NCBI GenBank assembly: GCA_964598225.1
Contig: CAZRBG010000025.1
Span: forward strand, 1-64,000
Source: SG8-4 sp964598225
Lineage (GTDB): Bacteria > Planctomycetota > Phycisphaerae > Sedimentisphaerales > Anaerobacaceae
DNA: 64,000 nt
Direction: 5' to 3'
In this document: positions 1-6,605 of the stretch, in pieces
Layout: every line of letters starts with the position of its first letter
How positions within the stretch are numbered: the first letter of the stretch is position 1
Translations under genes and position numbers: made by a program
The notes under the pieces: generated by a model
What the model was told of the DNA's origin: nothing
Databases searched by the model: none
What the model saw: only the letters and a program-made list of their open reading frames with translations

Positions 1-1719
1 CAATTCGGCGATCTCATGCTGCCGTCGCACCAGCGGGCGCTGCAGGATATCGCCGACGGCACTCTTCAATTCCTGCCAAGCGGGCCCGATGCCAAACACC
101 TTTTCTTCTCTGCGCGTATTGATAGCCGAACTCGAATCTTCACGGGGCTGCATGATTCCAACATCAGTTTTCAATCCCGGCCGAAGCGAAACATTCTTGA
201 ACTCGATCCATTGATACGGACGAGTCTGAAATCGAAATTCACGGACTTCGCCCATTGGGAGATCAAAACTGTAGGTCAAGCTACTCAGAATATTGCCGCC
301 GCGTCCGCTGACGCTTGATCCGATTTGGCCGCCCAATTTGCTGACGGCAATTACACGAATGGCGCTCGTATACTCTGCGATACTGAAGTTGCGGACAACC
401 GGCAAGAAGGTATCGCCGTCTCTTTCATAGGGGGCCCCAAATGCGACCGCTCCCTGTGCAAGAGAAAAAGTCTGCTCTCCACCCGCGGGAGTAACGGTCG
501 CCGCGGTATCCCACTTTGCTGCTGTCACCCCGATACGCATCGAAGTGCTCTTTCTGTCCTCCGGCTGGTTGGCTGTATAGACTCGCAAGTCAGAAACTCG
601 ACTGCCGTCTTCAGCGATTGGAATGCCTGTATCGGTGCTCTGCCTGCTGCCCGGGACCAGACACTCATAGCTTATGTCACTGGAACCTGTCAGGCGCATA
701 GCAAACTCATAGTCGCTATACCCCTCGTGATGTTTCAATCTGCTTCCCATAGTTTTGTAGGGCGCCTCATCCATAAACCTGCCATCAGGCCGCCACCACT
801 GTTTGCCGGCACTCGGATGTTCACAAACTCCGAACAATTCAACCGTAACGCCGTTCGGAAATTTGATCTTAAATTGCCCTTCTTCGCGGTTGCTCTGGCT
901 ATTTGGTGAATCCTGGCCGAATATGCCCTGCCGGTCCGACTCTTGTGAAAGACTCAATGTTTTGGTATATCCACAGAGTTTCTTTGCAGAGGCGGATTGC
1001 ACGATTTTCTTTAGAACCTTGTCTTTATCGTCCCAGGAAGGCGGCAGACTTCTTAGCGAAGATTCGGGGATCTGATACCATATAGCCTTTAATTGCACCA
1101 GCAACGATCTGCCGTCCGGCTCGAATTGTATTTCTGTTTCTCTACCCCAGGAATGGTCCCCTCCCACAGGTATATAGACATCAAGCAGATCGACTCCAGC
1201 AGCATTTACACGGTAGTTGACCACGATGTCTTTTCTGGGAATCGAAAGTTGACCAAAGAGTCTGAAAACGTTTTCTCCTTCTTCTCCATAGGTGCATCCT
1301 ACGAGTTCTACCGCCTGAAGAAAATCAATTGCGTCATTTTGCTCTATTTTGCGACTTAAAATAAGTTCAAATGCTAACCCGATCTCCTCCCAAAATACAT
1401 TGGGGTAGGAATCAAATCTTCGCCGCCGATCCATCGTTTTGGGATGCTTTTTGATTCGACTTGTAATAGCTCTCAGAGCCTTATTCGCAGAGACATCTGT
1501 TATTGCTTCGTTTTCTATGATTTCCGCTAAATCCTCCGCGGCACTTCCACGTTTCTGATTGTTGTTTTGTTGCAGAATTCCAACCAGACTTCTGATTTTC
1601 CGGCTTTCGGATATCTCATCTGATTTGGCCATTGGCAGAAGAACAGCAGCCACGAGAATAACGACCAGCAGACCAAGCACACCAATCTTCGCATTTTTTG
1701 GCATAGGTCGAGCTAACAT
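1..1719 (-). pseudogene. C-terminal part of a BlaR1-like M56 family protein, runs off the left edge
   Basis: The minus strand is open from 1719 to the left edge (573 codons), so the 3' end is outside the window. From ATG 1719 it begins with a single membrane helix (KIGVLGLLVVILVAAVLLP) followed by a long soluble region with a beta-rich C-terminus (WIEFKNVSLRPG), the layout I associate with the C-terminal half of planctomycete M56/BlaR1-like sensors. The frame stays open upstream to about 1821 and there reads VVESKKALQGRIKHM, which resembles the M56 linker just before the last helix. No HExxH zinc motif or earlier helices are present. The natural N-terminus has therefore been lost, and a dispersed 20-bp repeat sits at the break. 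The matching N-terminal piece is probably the fragment at 5718-5981. Confidence 0.7.
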
Positions 1720-1779
1720 GTGCTTAATCCTTCCTTGTAAGGCCTTTTTGGATTCTACTACGCCGATGAACGCAGATGC

Positions 1780-1801
1780 CGTCCCGAGCGAAGTCGAGGG
1801 A
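1780..1801. repeat. Dispersed short repeat copy 1 (GAGCGAAGTCGA core)
   Basis: Core GAGCGAAGTCGAGGGA. Related copies with a GAGC..GTCGA core lie at 1834, 2254, 5391 and 34144. This copy sits where the reading frame of the truncated M56 gene loses its homologous N-terminus. Confidence 0.75.
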
Positions 1802-1833
1802 GCAGGGACAATAGCCAATATTCAATAATAAAC

Positions 1834-1855
1834 TTGTCCTGAGCGCAGCCGAATG
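1834..1855. repeat. Dispersed short repeat copy 2
   Basis: Reads CTTGTCCTGAGCGCAGCCGA, a variant of the same family as the copy 33 bases to its left. It is intergenic. Confidence 0.65.
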
Positions 1856-1882
1856 GATAGAAAATAACAAATCCATCTTATG

Positions 1883-2125
1883 ATTGCACGTTCACATCGG
1901 GTTTTTGTAAACATCATTTGTCGTGATGTAAACTTAATTCATGCTATTGCACGTTTACATCGGCTCATTGCATCTTTACATCGGCACGTTGCGAGTTTAC
2001 ATCATCGAATTGCAGGCTTACATCGACGCAATGCAAGTTTACATCGGCCCGATGTAAGCTTAATCCGCCTCGAATGAAGTTTACATCGCCTCATTGAAAG
2101 CGTGCAACGAGGCGATGCAAGCGGC
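1883..2125. repeat. Degenerate tandem array with a 21-bp unit
   Basis: Five consecutive units of exactly 21 bp start at 1948, 1969, 1990, 2011 and 2032. Each begins TGCA or TGCG and contains TTTACATCGGC or a close variant. Units of 20-22 bp continue to about 2115, and a more degenerate copy precedes the array. Because 21 is a multiple of three, the plus-strand frame 1880-2077 encodes heptapeptide repeats (LHRLIAS, LHRHVAS, LHHRIAG, LHRRNAS). No ribosome binding site or known family supports translation. There are no unique spacers, so it is not a CRISPR. Confidence 0.75.
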
Positions 2126-2253
2126 TTTTTGGGCATTAAAACGATCGCATGTTATAATGTAAGTGCTATAGTAACAAGGGCTTATATCTTTTTGAAACCA
2201 CGAATGAACACAAATGAACCCAGCGCAGCCATTGGCCGCAACCAAAAAGCATG

Positions 2254-2273
2254 CTCTGAGCGTAGTCGAACGG
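2254..2273. repeat. Dispersed short repeat copy 3
   Basis: CTCTGAGCGTAGTCGAACGG, a member of the GAGC..GTCGA family. It lies between a CCACGAATGAACAC stretch at about 2200 and the CACAGAG repeat, in a gene-free stretch made almost entirely of repeats (1830-2484). Confidence 0.7.
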
Positions 2274-2296
2274 GTTGGCTTTGCCCCAAAGTGAGC

Positions 2297-2407
2297 CACA
2301 GAGAAAGAAATAGGTTAAAGCCACAGAGGGCACAGAGGGCACAGAGCACACAGAGTGAGAAATAGAGAATTGATTTTTTTCCCGGTGATCTCTGTGTGCT
2401 CTGTGAC
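2297..2407. repeat. CACAGAG-type inverted repeat
   Basis: CACAGAG recurs five times between 2297 and 2355. The segment 2340-2355 (CACAGAGCACACAGAG) is an exact inverted copy of 2390-2405, giving a 16-bp stem around a 34-base loop. Repeats of this composition are common in intergenic DNA of planctomycete and other metagenome contigs (general knowledge). I see no coding potential. Confidence 0.75.
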
Positions 2408-2483
2408 TAATCAAAGGCGGCGAAAATTCCTGCTCCAATAAGTGGCTTATCGGTTTTCATGCCGTTTCTCCATTCTTATTTGC

Positions 2484-2540
2484 TGCTAACGACGACCTTG
2501 AGGCGCGCTGTCAAGCGTCGCCTCGAAGACCTTGTTGGGG
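2484..2540 (-). other. attC site 4, end of the cassette array
   Basis: Read on the minus strand: outer box CCCCAAC (2540-2534), then arms CTTCGAGGCGACGCT and AGCGCGCCTCAAG, then outer box GTTAGCA (2490-2484). The arms pair except for two unpaired bases on one side (a C and an A), the extrahelical-base pattern typical of integron attC sites. The stop codon of the cassette gene 2511-3020 lies in the loop. Confidence 0.8.
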
Positions 2541-3020
2541 AAAGTTTCTTGTGTATGCGTCATTCAGGCTAATAAGAGACACATGGAAACCCTTCCCCTC
2601 GTATTGCGTCATGATTTCGTTGGTTAGATGGACGCGCCTGTCGTCACTTGCACGATTTGCGTCCGTTGACACTCCGTGGTCCACGTCCGAAATGCCGTTA
2701 GTGATGATCCTCGTGAGTCCGTCGTTACGCGTCCTCGTAAACAGGGCACGGATGCACTCGCGAAAACGGTAGTCAGTCATTCCGTGGTTCTCTTCTGCAG
2801 GGACAAACCACCACAGCTTCGTTTGGCCCTCTGCCGCCATGAGATCACGGTCTTGGTTCTCAAACGGGTCACGAATGGCTTCCCATTCGGGCACTCGGCG
2901 CTGTGCTTCGCGCCAAGTCAGCGCCATCTCGTTAAACCCAAGATACCCGAATATGATTGCTACGTCGTAGGGATTATCAATAGCCTCTGTGAAGATATCC
3001 CCCTGCATGTATGTTGGCAT
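2511..3020 (-). CDS. Integron cassette protein of unknown function (169 aa)
   Basis: I do not recognise a family. The ATG at 3020 has a GGAGA ribosome binding site 8 bases upstream, and the last codons run into the attC site, as is usual for cassette genes. The protein is soluble and acidic. It has a hydrophobic strand near residues 19-27 (DVAIIFGYLG), a central WWFVPAEENHG, and a C-terminal segment (TRIITNGISDVDHG, then FHVSLISLNDAY) that alternates strands and loops like a small alpha/beta nucleotide- or ribose-binding fold. Resemblance to a macro-type domain is only an impression. It is the sole gene of the distal cassette, next to the AbiV cassette. Confidence 0.75.
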   Translation of the reverse strand: MPTYMQGDIFTEAIDNPYDVAIIFGYLGFNEMALTWREAQRRVPEWEAIRDPFENQDRDLMAAEGQTKLWWFVPAEENHGMTDYRFRECIRALFTRTRNDGLTRIITNGISDVDHGVSTDANRASDDRRVHLTNEIMTQYEGKGFHVSLISLNDAYTRNFPQQGLRGDA

Positions 3021-3042
3021 GGTTCTCGTCTCCTTTTCTATT

Positions 3043-3110
3043 CCCCAACTTCTTGGATCAGGCGTTGGAAATGCGCAGTATCTTCAATCGCCTGAATCCT
3101 TTTGTCGGGC
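3043..3110 (-). other. attC site 3
   Basis: On the minus strand it runs from GCCCGAC (3110-3104) to GTTGGGG (3049-3043). The inner arms GGATTCAGGCGATTG and CAACGCCTGATCC pair, leaving an extra T and an extra A unpaired on one side. The outer boxes deviate from consensus by one base each. It contains the last codons and the TGA of the AbiV gene. Confidence 0.7.
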
Positions 3111-3803
3111 TTTCTTTAGTTGCTCCATCATCTCCCCATCAAGGACTTCAAGAGCCTCTCGCGGATCGTCAGGGTATTCCTCCCAAAGCGCTTGCATTCG
3201 CTCTTGAAAGCCCTTTATTACGTCCCGAGTGACGTCCGGATATTGCTCCCAGAATGTGAGCATTTCTACTTTTGGGCGCATGAGTTCGATAAACGTGTGG
3301 TTTGTCTCTGCAATCTCGTGAACCATGTCCTCGGTGATACGGTCGTCTGGCGCAAGAAATACATCGTCAACAAAGTCGACATAAAGCGAAGCGTTCTTCT
3401 TTTCGTTAGACTGCTGATGGAACTCAGCTTGCTGTTTCTTAAAGGCCTGATGTTCGCGCCGCCAGTCAGACTCGTCACGTGCCTTCTGTTGTGCTTCGTT
3501 AAGGGGCAACATGTATGCATTGGCGAAATTCTTGACTTTGTGTCTCGCAAGTCGTGATCTTATCCTGCTGACATCAACAGAGATACCCATGAGGTGGCCG
3601 GTAGCCCACCACCCAATGATCTCTGTCTTTCCGCACTCCTCGAGAGAGATCTGGTGCAGGAAGAGTGCGCGACTGAAAGCTTTGCAGGCGGACAGAGTCT
3701 GGGCCTCTCGAAACAGCTCCTCTGCATTTGCAAACGCCAAGGATGCGCCACGCACAAGCTCAGAGAGATGAGGATCTTTGGGTTCGCCCGGCGTGCAATT
3801 CAC
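3084..3803 (-). CDS. abiV: AbiV family abortive infection protein
   Basis: A 239-aa protein with the AbiV pattern. An N-terminal helix carries A..LF..A..L (residues 22-37), followed by SRALFLHQISLEECGKTEI (about 43-61) with the conserved E-E-x-GK. An HKVKN motif lies near residue 88 and NASLYVDFVDD near 139. In lactococci AbiV acts after phage infection and blocks phage translation through a phage protein (established for the family). Here it is the only gene of one integron cassette. The start is the GTG at 3803, since no ATG precedes the conserved helix, with AAAGGGGA about 10 bases upstream. The stop lies inside the attC site. It is a rare clear case of a phage-defence gene as an integron cassette. 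Confidence 0.85.
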   Translation of the reverse strand: MNCTPGEPKDPHLSELVRGASLAFANAEELFREAQTLSACKAFSRALFLHQISLEECGKTEIIGWWATGHLMGISVDVSRIRSRLARHKVKNFANAYMLPLNEAQQKARDESDWRREHQAFKKQQAEFHQQSNEKKNASLYVDFVDDVFLAPDDRITEDMVHEIAETNHTFIELMRPKVEMLTFWEQYPDVTRDVIKGFQERMQALWEEYPDDPREALEVLDGEMMEQLKKARQKDSGD

Positions 3804-3826
3804 TGATTCTATCCCCTTTCATTAAG

Positions 3827-3889
3827 GCCTAAATAACGTTTCGGATCACGCGCGGCTGTAAGCCGTCGCGTGCATCCGGCTTGTTGGGC
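3827..3889 (-). other. attC site 2
   Basis: Minus strand from GCCCAAC (3889-3883), a consensus outer box, to a degenerate distal box ending TTTAGGC (3833-3827). The central stem pairs CCGGATGCACGCGACGGC with GCCGCGCGTGATCCG, leaving one G and one A unpaired on one arm, with a TTACA loop. This is the clearest attC hairpin in the array. Confidence 0.85.
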
Positions 3890-3910
3890 TTACTGGATTC
3901 ATGTGTTGAC

Positions 3911-4357
3911 TCATTTCGGTAAGGTGAACTGGTAATTGACAACTTCGGCCATGATTAAAAATAGAAGCCATGCTATGACGAATACAGCGGCAATACATAT
4001 TCCGACCATCTGGTTCAGTCCGACCGGAACGCGAGAACTCTTCCGTGCAAGGCCTAAAATCTGTAGCTCACCATCTGAGTCTGCCTCCATCATGGCCAAC
4101 GCACGAAGTAGGGCCTCGTGCATCAGGTGACCTCTTGCCGTGATTACCGCTGTAGAAACAGAATACAGCGTCATCAGGATAAGTGACATTCGGAACAGTC
4201 CGGGATTCGCCACAAGAGTTTTCATTGATGCGAGAACCCCTATGAATCCCCCCATCTGAATGCCCATAAGGATATTGAAACGAGACCAAAACCGGGAGGC
4301 CTCATCGTTGAAGGCCGAGAACAGCAGCTTGTATTGTTCCATCCAACTGGTTTTCAT
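3911..4357 (-). CDS. Small integral membrane protein in an integron cassette
   Basis: A 148-aa protein from ATG 4357 (AGGA three to six bases upstream). The frame could extend upstream to TTG 4369, but that codon lies inside the attC core. An amphipathic start (MEQYKLLFSAFNDEASRFWSRFN) leads into a first helix (ILMGIQMGGFIGVLASM), a second (LFRMSLILMTLYSVSTAVI), and a third near the C-terminus (MVGICIAAVFVIAWLLFLIM). The W.RFN plus paired-helix layout resembles small membrane proteins often seen beside defence genes (RipA-like or SLATT-like), but I cannot assign a family. It is alone in its cassette, next to the AbiV cassette. Confidence 0.75.
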   Translation of the reverse strand: MKTSWMEQYKLLFSAFNDEASRFWSRFNILMGIQMGGFIGVLASMKTLVANPGLFRMSLILMTLYSVSTAVITARGHLMHEALLRALAMMEADSDGELQILGLARKSSRVPVGLNQMVGICIAAVFVIAWLLFLIMAEVVNYQFTLPK

Positions 4358-4363
4358 ATTCCT

Positions 4364-4490
4364 GCCCAACGATAAAGCTCAGTTGCGGCGGAGGTTTGTC
4401 GAAGACCGTCCACCCAACCAAACCCACCGCAATCCAGAAAAATTCGCAAAAACCACAGTCTCCGCCGTCAACTGCAACGGCGGGTTAGGC
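4364..4490 (-). other. attC site 1 (long, about 127 bp)
   Basis: On the minus strand it begins GCCTAAC (4490-4484) and ends GTTGGGC (4370-4364), both matching the consensus RYYYAAC/GTTRRRY. The inner arms CAGTTGACGGCGGA and TCCGCCGCAACTG pair with one unpaired A. The long loop has no coding capacity. Confidence 0.85.
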
Positions 4491-4527
4491 AGATCGCATG
4501 TGAAATTAACTCAAAATCGGATGACTC

Positions 4528-4779
4528 TCACTGAACAATCGGCTCTTCGTCCACAAGGGTTATTCGACAGGTGCAACGCTTAAAACCTGGAAGCAGAAAT
4601 CGGTGAATGGCCTCCGAACTCTCGGCTTCGACAAGGTAGTAAATGATGTGCTCTGCAAACGCACCATACATCGCCCTTAGCGTTATCCCCTCTGCGTTGG
4701 GATCATAAAGAACTTTTGATCCCCCCTCATCTTTGGGACACGTTTCAGGGGTGTGGGTCTGCGTAACAAGAAATAACAT
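4528..4779 (-). CDS. Small conserved-looking protein (83 aa), second gene of the first cassette
   Basis: Starts at ATG 4779, preceded by a strong AGGAGGT five bases upstream. This is preferred over 4812, which lies in a hairpin. The protein opens MLFLVTQTHTPETCP, includes AFAEHIIYYLVEAESSEAIHRFL, and ends in a beta-strand region, suggesting a small ferredoxin-like alpha/beta fold of the kind found in DUF3303 or GYD-type proteins. The assignment is an inference. It shares its cassette with the DUF4242-like gene just upstream, and together the two encode small dimeric-barrel-like proteins. Confidence 0.7.
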   Translation of the reverse strand: MLFLVTQTHTPETCPKDEGGSKVLYDPNAEGITLRAMYGAFAEHIIYYLVEAESSEAIHRFLLPGFKRCTCRITLVDEEPIVQ

Positions 4780-4802
4780 CTGATACCTCCTTTTGAAAAG
4801 TA

Positions 4803-4824
4803 GGGGAGCCAAGGCGGGCTCCCC
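4803..4824. other. GC-rich hairpin between two cassette genes
   Basis: GGGGAGCC at 4803-4810 pairs with GGCTCCCC at 4817-4824. The thymine run that follows is on the plus strand, so for the minus-strand genes it is a processing or attenuation hairpin at best. Confidence 0.5.
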
Positions 4825-4833
4825 CTTTTGCGT

Positions 4834-5100
4834 TCATGCTTCCTTAATGTCACCGCGATCGCCTTCCAGTTCCAGTTGCGTAATGCTGTCATAAGGCAGC
4901 TCCATCTTCTGGAACCAAGTTGCTATATCCTCCTGGTTAGGCGCCTCAAGGATGCAAACGACCTTGCCCTCGGAAAGGTTAGCAAAACTCCGATAACCCC
5001 GCACCGTTGGATCTTCCTGTGCAGCTTGGGCAAACTGCTTTAGCTGCTCGCGAGTGAATTGACCAGGTGGCAGTGTATGGCTGCTCATGAACTTAGGCAT
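4834..5100 (-). CDS. DUF4242 family small protein, first cassette gene
   Basis: An 88-aa protein beginning MPKFMSSHTLPPGQF, with YRSFANLSEGKVVCILEAPNQEDI in the middle and LPYDSITQLE at the end. This matches the DUF4242 layout (M-P-x-[FY], S-[FY]-x5-K-x2-C-x2-E-A-P, LP.D.I), small ferredoxin-like proteins of which one actinobacterial member binds nickel. It has AGGTGA upstream of the ATG at 5100. Being first after attI, it would be the cassette best placed for expression. Confidence 0.8.
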   Translation of the reverse strand: MPKFMSSHTLPPGQFTREQLKQFAQAAQEDPTVRGYRSFANLSEGKVVCILEAPNQEDIATWFQKMELPYDSITQLELEGDRGDIKEA

Positions 5101-5139
5101 AATGATTCACCTCTTTTCTTTCAGTCTCGGCGGGGTTCC

Positions 5140-5300
5140 GCCTAACAATGGTTATATGGTTTCTTCATAACACCTTTGGGCCGCGACATCGCGGTATAAG
5201 ACCCCTCCGGCGATTATCTCGTAACCCCTATATTTGCAGAGTATTATGTTCTGACCTGCAATGGACGAGGGGGGATATATGGTTTCTGTATAAGACACCT
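5140..5300 (-). other. Putative attI region with core site and direct repeats
   Basis: The minus strand has a consensus core GTTAGGC at 5146-5140, where the first cassette would join. Between it and the end of the integrase relic, two related segments stand in direct orientation on the plus strand: GGTTATATGGTTTCT (5151-5165 region) and GGATATATGGTTTCTGTATA (about 5272-5291), each followed by an ACACCTT-like tail. Direct repeats beside the core are a feature of attI sites, where the integrase binds. Confidence 0.6.
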
Positions 5301-5311
5301 TCGCTTCTCCT

Positions 5312-5633
5312 CTACAAGTCGTCCACGGGGCTCTTGACGCCCTTGCCGCCCCGGTTCAGGACATGGGTGTAGATCATGGTGGTCTTGACGTTCCTTCGAC
5401 AGGCTCAGGACAGGCTTTGTGGTGGGAAGTTCCTGAACGGTCCTGATGTCATATCCGATGAATCGCTTGACCCAATGGCGATAGGTCCGTTCGGTTCGCC
5501 GGATGTAACGTCTCGAGCGTAGCGCCTCTTTGAGTTGATCGAGCAGTTTGGGGTTTCGCGTCTGGCGAACGCTCCGTTGGGCAACCGCCGCAACTGAATG
5601 ACCTCTCAAATTTCCCTGGCGCAACTGTTCCAC
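5312..5633 (-). pseudogene. intI: Remnant of an integron integrase (IntI)
   Basis: The N-terminal part reads PKLLDQLKEALRSRRYIR (after a short leader) and then TYRHWVKRFI, the IntI start. It jumps directly to GYDIRTVQEL, which belongs near the IntI C-terminus, so about 220 central residues carrying the catalytic Arg and Lys are missing. A dispersed repeat then interrupts the frame (5391-5415). The real C-terminus, NVKTTMIYTHVLNRGGKG and VKSPVDDL with the catalytic Tyr, follows in another frame and ends at TAG 5312. Two lesions are therefore visible: an internal deletion and a repeat insertion. The integrase is in the same orientation as the cassettes, an arrangement reported for some planctomycete and spirochaete integrons. 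Confidence 0.85.
5391..5415. repeat. Dispersed short repeat copy 4, inside the integrase relic
   Basis: CCTTCGACAGGCTCAGGAC is the reverse complement of the family core. It encodes PVLSLSKE in the N-terminal frame and replaces the LGHKD segment expected between TVQEL and VKTT. Confidence 0.8.
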
Positions 5634-5717
5634 TGTCTGATTCCTCTATTGCTTGACAGGTTAACACGCGGGCTTGCACAAGTCAAATGGAAAATTTGAG
5701 ATTATTTTTGAGACGCT

Positions 5718-5981
5718 TCAGAAAGGCGATAAACGGCCGGCGAGCCAGTAGCCTATCCCGGTGGGCTGGGAGAGCGTGGGTGGCAGGACGAGCTTTATGA
5801 ACACCAACATCCACATCCAGTATCGCAGCGTCGCCCGCACCCGCCTTCGCAGCAAAAAATCGATTATCAGCAATACGATAATGAGTATCGATGACTGAAC
5901 GAAGACCTGAGATGAATATTCCCAGAAAGCTTCGCCGATACTGTTGATTAGCATTATCCAATCATTTAGAAAGTGGTTCAT
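5718..5981 (-). pseudogene. N-terminal fragment of an M56 (BlaR1-like) sensor
   Basis: Eighty-seven codons beginning MNHFLNDWIMLINSIGEAFW, with a first helix (VFVQSSILIIVLLIIDFLL), a basic RRRVRATLRYWMWM motif and a second helix (LVFIKLVLPPT). This is the standard start of planctomycete M56 sensors, and its ATG overlaps the blaI stop as ATGA. The frame stops after LAGRLSPF instead of continuing to the zinc protease domain (normally several hundred residues). The missing C-terminal half is most likely the fragment at 1-1719. Confidence 0.8.
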
Positions 5982-6391
5982 TTCGTTTCTCTCCCTTCCT
6001 TGTTCCGTTTCTCGACGAGTTTGCGGAGTTGTGCGGCATCTTCGCCGGAAATGCCCTCGTGCTCGATAAGGAACTGCATCATCGGCGTCAGGGCCCCGTC
6101 GAAGGCGCGCTTGAGCATCTTGCGAAATTCCCCACGTTTGGCGTCGATCTCGCTGATGCGGGACTTGAACAGTTGAAGATTGCGAATCTTCTCGATTTCG
6201 AGCAATCCCTTGTCGACCATGCGGTCCATCGTCGTCTTGACGGTGCTGTAAGCCCGGTTCCTGCTGCCGGCCAGCGTTTCCTGAACGGTGCCCGCGGCAC
6301 AGGGCTCTTTCTCCCAGACAATCTTCATTATCCCCCACTCAGCCTCAGTAAGCTCCACATTCTGTTTCCTGGATTCGCCCATGGTATTCAT
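5978..6391 (-). CDS. blaI: BlaI/MecI/CopY family transcriptional repressor
   Basis: A 137-aa winged-helix repressor. LTEAEWGIMKIVWEKEPCAAGTV is the first half of the DNA-binding domain, and RAYSTVKTTMDRMVDKGLL carries the recognition helix. A C-terminal dimerisation region with FLIEHEGISGEDAAQL follows. BlaI repressors bind dyads upstream of their own operon and are inactivated by cleavage when the M56 partner senses a signal. Here the partner is broken, so derepression by that route should be lost. The start is ATG 6391 or the in-frame ATG 6382 (GGGA nine bases upstream). A dyad lies about 50 bases upstream. Confidence 0.9.
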   Translation of the reverse strand: MNTMGESRKQNVELTEAEWGIMKIVWEKEPCAAGTVQETLAGSRNRAYSTVKTTMDRMVDKGLLEIEKIRNLQLFKSRISEIDAKRGEFRKMLKRAFDGALTPMMQFLIEHEGISGEDAAQLRKLVEKRNKEGRETK

Positions 6392-6440
6392 TCCCGGTCT
6401 CGTTACTTTCTGAAGTTCAAATTCTATATACTTAGAGAAG

Positions 6441-6458
6441 ATACGACCTTTGTCGAAT
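6441..6458. promoter_or_regulatory. Candidate BlaI operator
   Basis: ATACGAC, four bases, then GTCGAAT: an inverted repeat matching at six of seven positions, 50-67 bases upstream of the blaI start. Position and symmetry fit an autoregulatory BlaI dyad. The half-site differs from the classic TACA type. Confidence 0.5.
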
Positions 6459-6511
6459 ATGTCAAGAGAAAAAAAGAAGAAATAGATTTTTTTTTGGCTC
6501 ATCCGCATAAA

Positions 6512-6548
6512 AATGGGCCTTTGCCGATTATTTCAGCATAGGCCCATT
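6512..6548 (-). terminator. Terminator downstream of the glycine-zipper lipoprotein gene
   Basis: AATGGGCCT at 6512-6520 and AGGCCCATT at 6540-6548 form a perfect 9-bp stem. Read on the minus strand it is followed by TTTTTAT, which suits the end of the 6606-7262 transcript. Confidence 0.7.
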
Positions 6549-6605
6549 CCGGATTGAATTGAGCAAATTATCCAAACTCGCGAGCTCGATAGCTCGACTC
6601 GAACG

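Noticed and set aside
1883..2125. CRISPR array
   Set aside because: Units are contiguous with no unique spacers, no palindromic repeat and no cas genes.
2102..2440. Small proteins over the CACAGAG repeat
   Set aside because: The frames are made of repeat sequence and have no start context.
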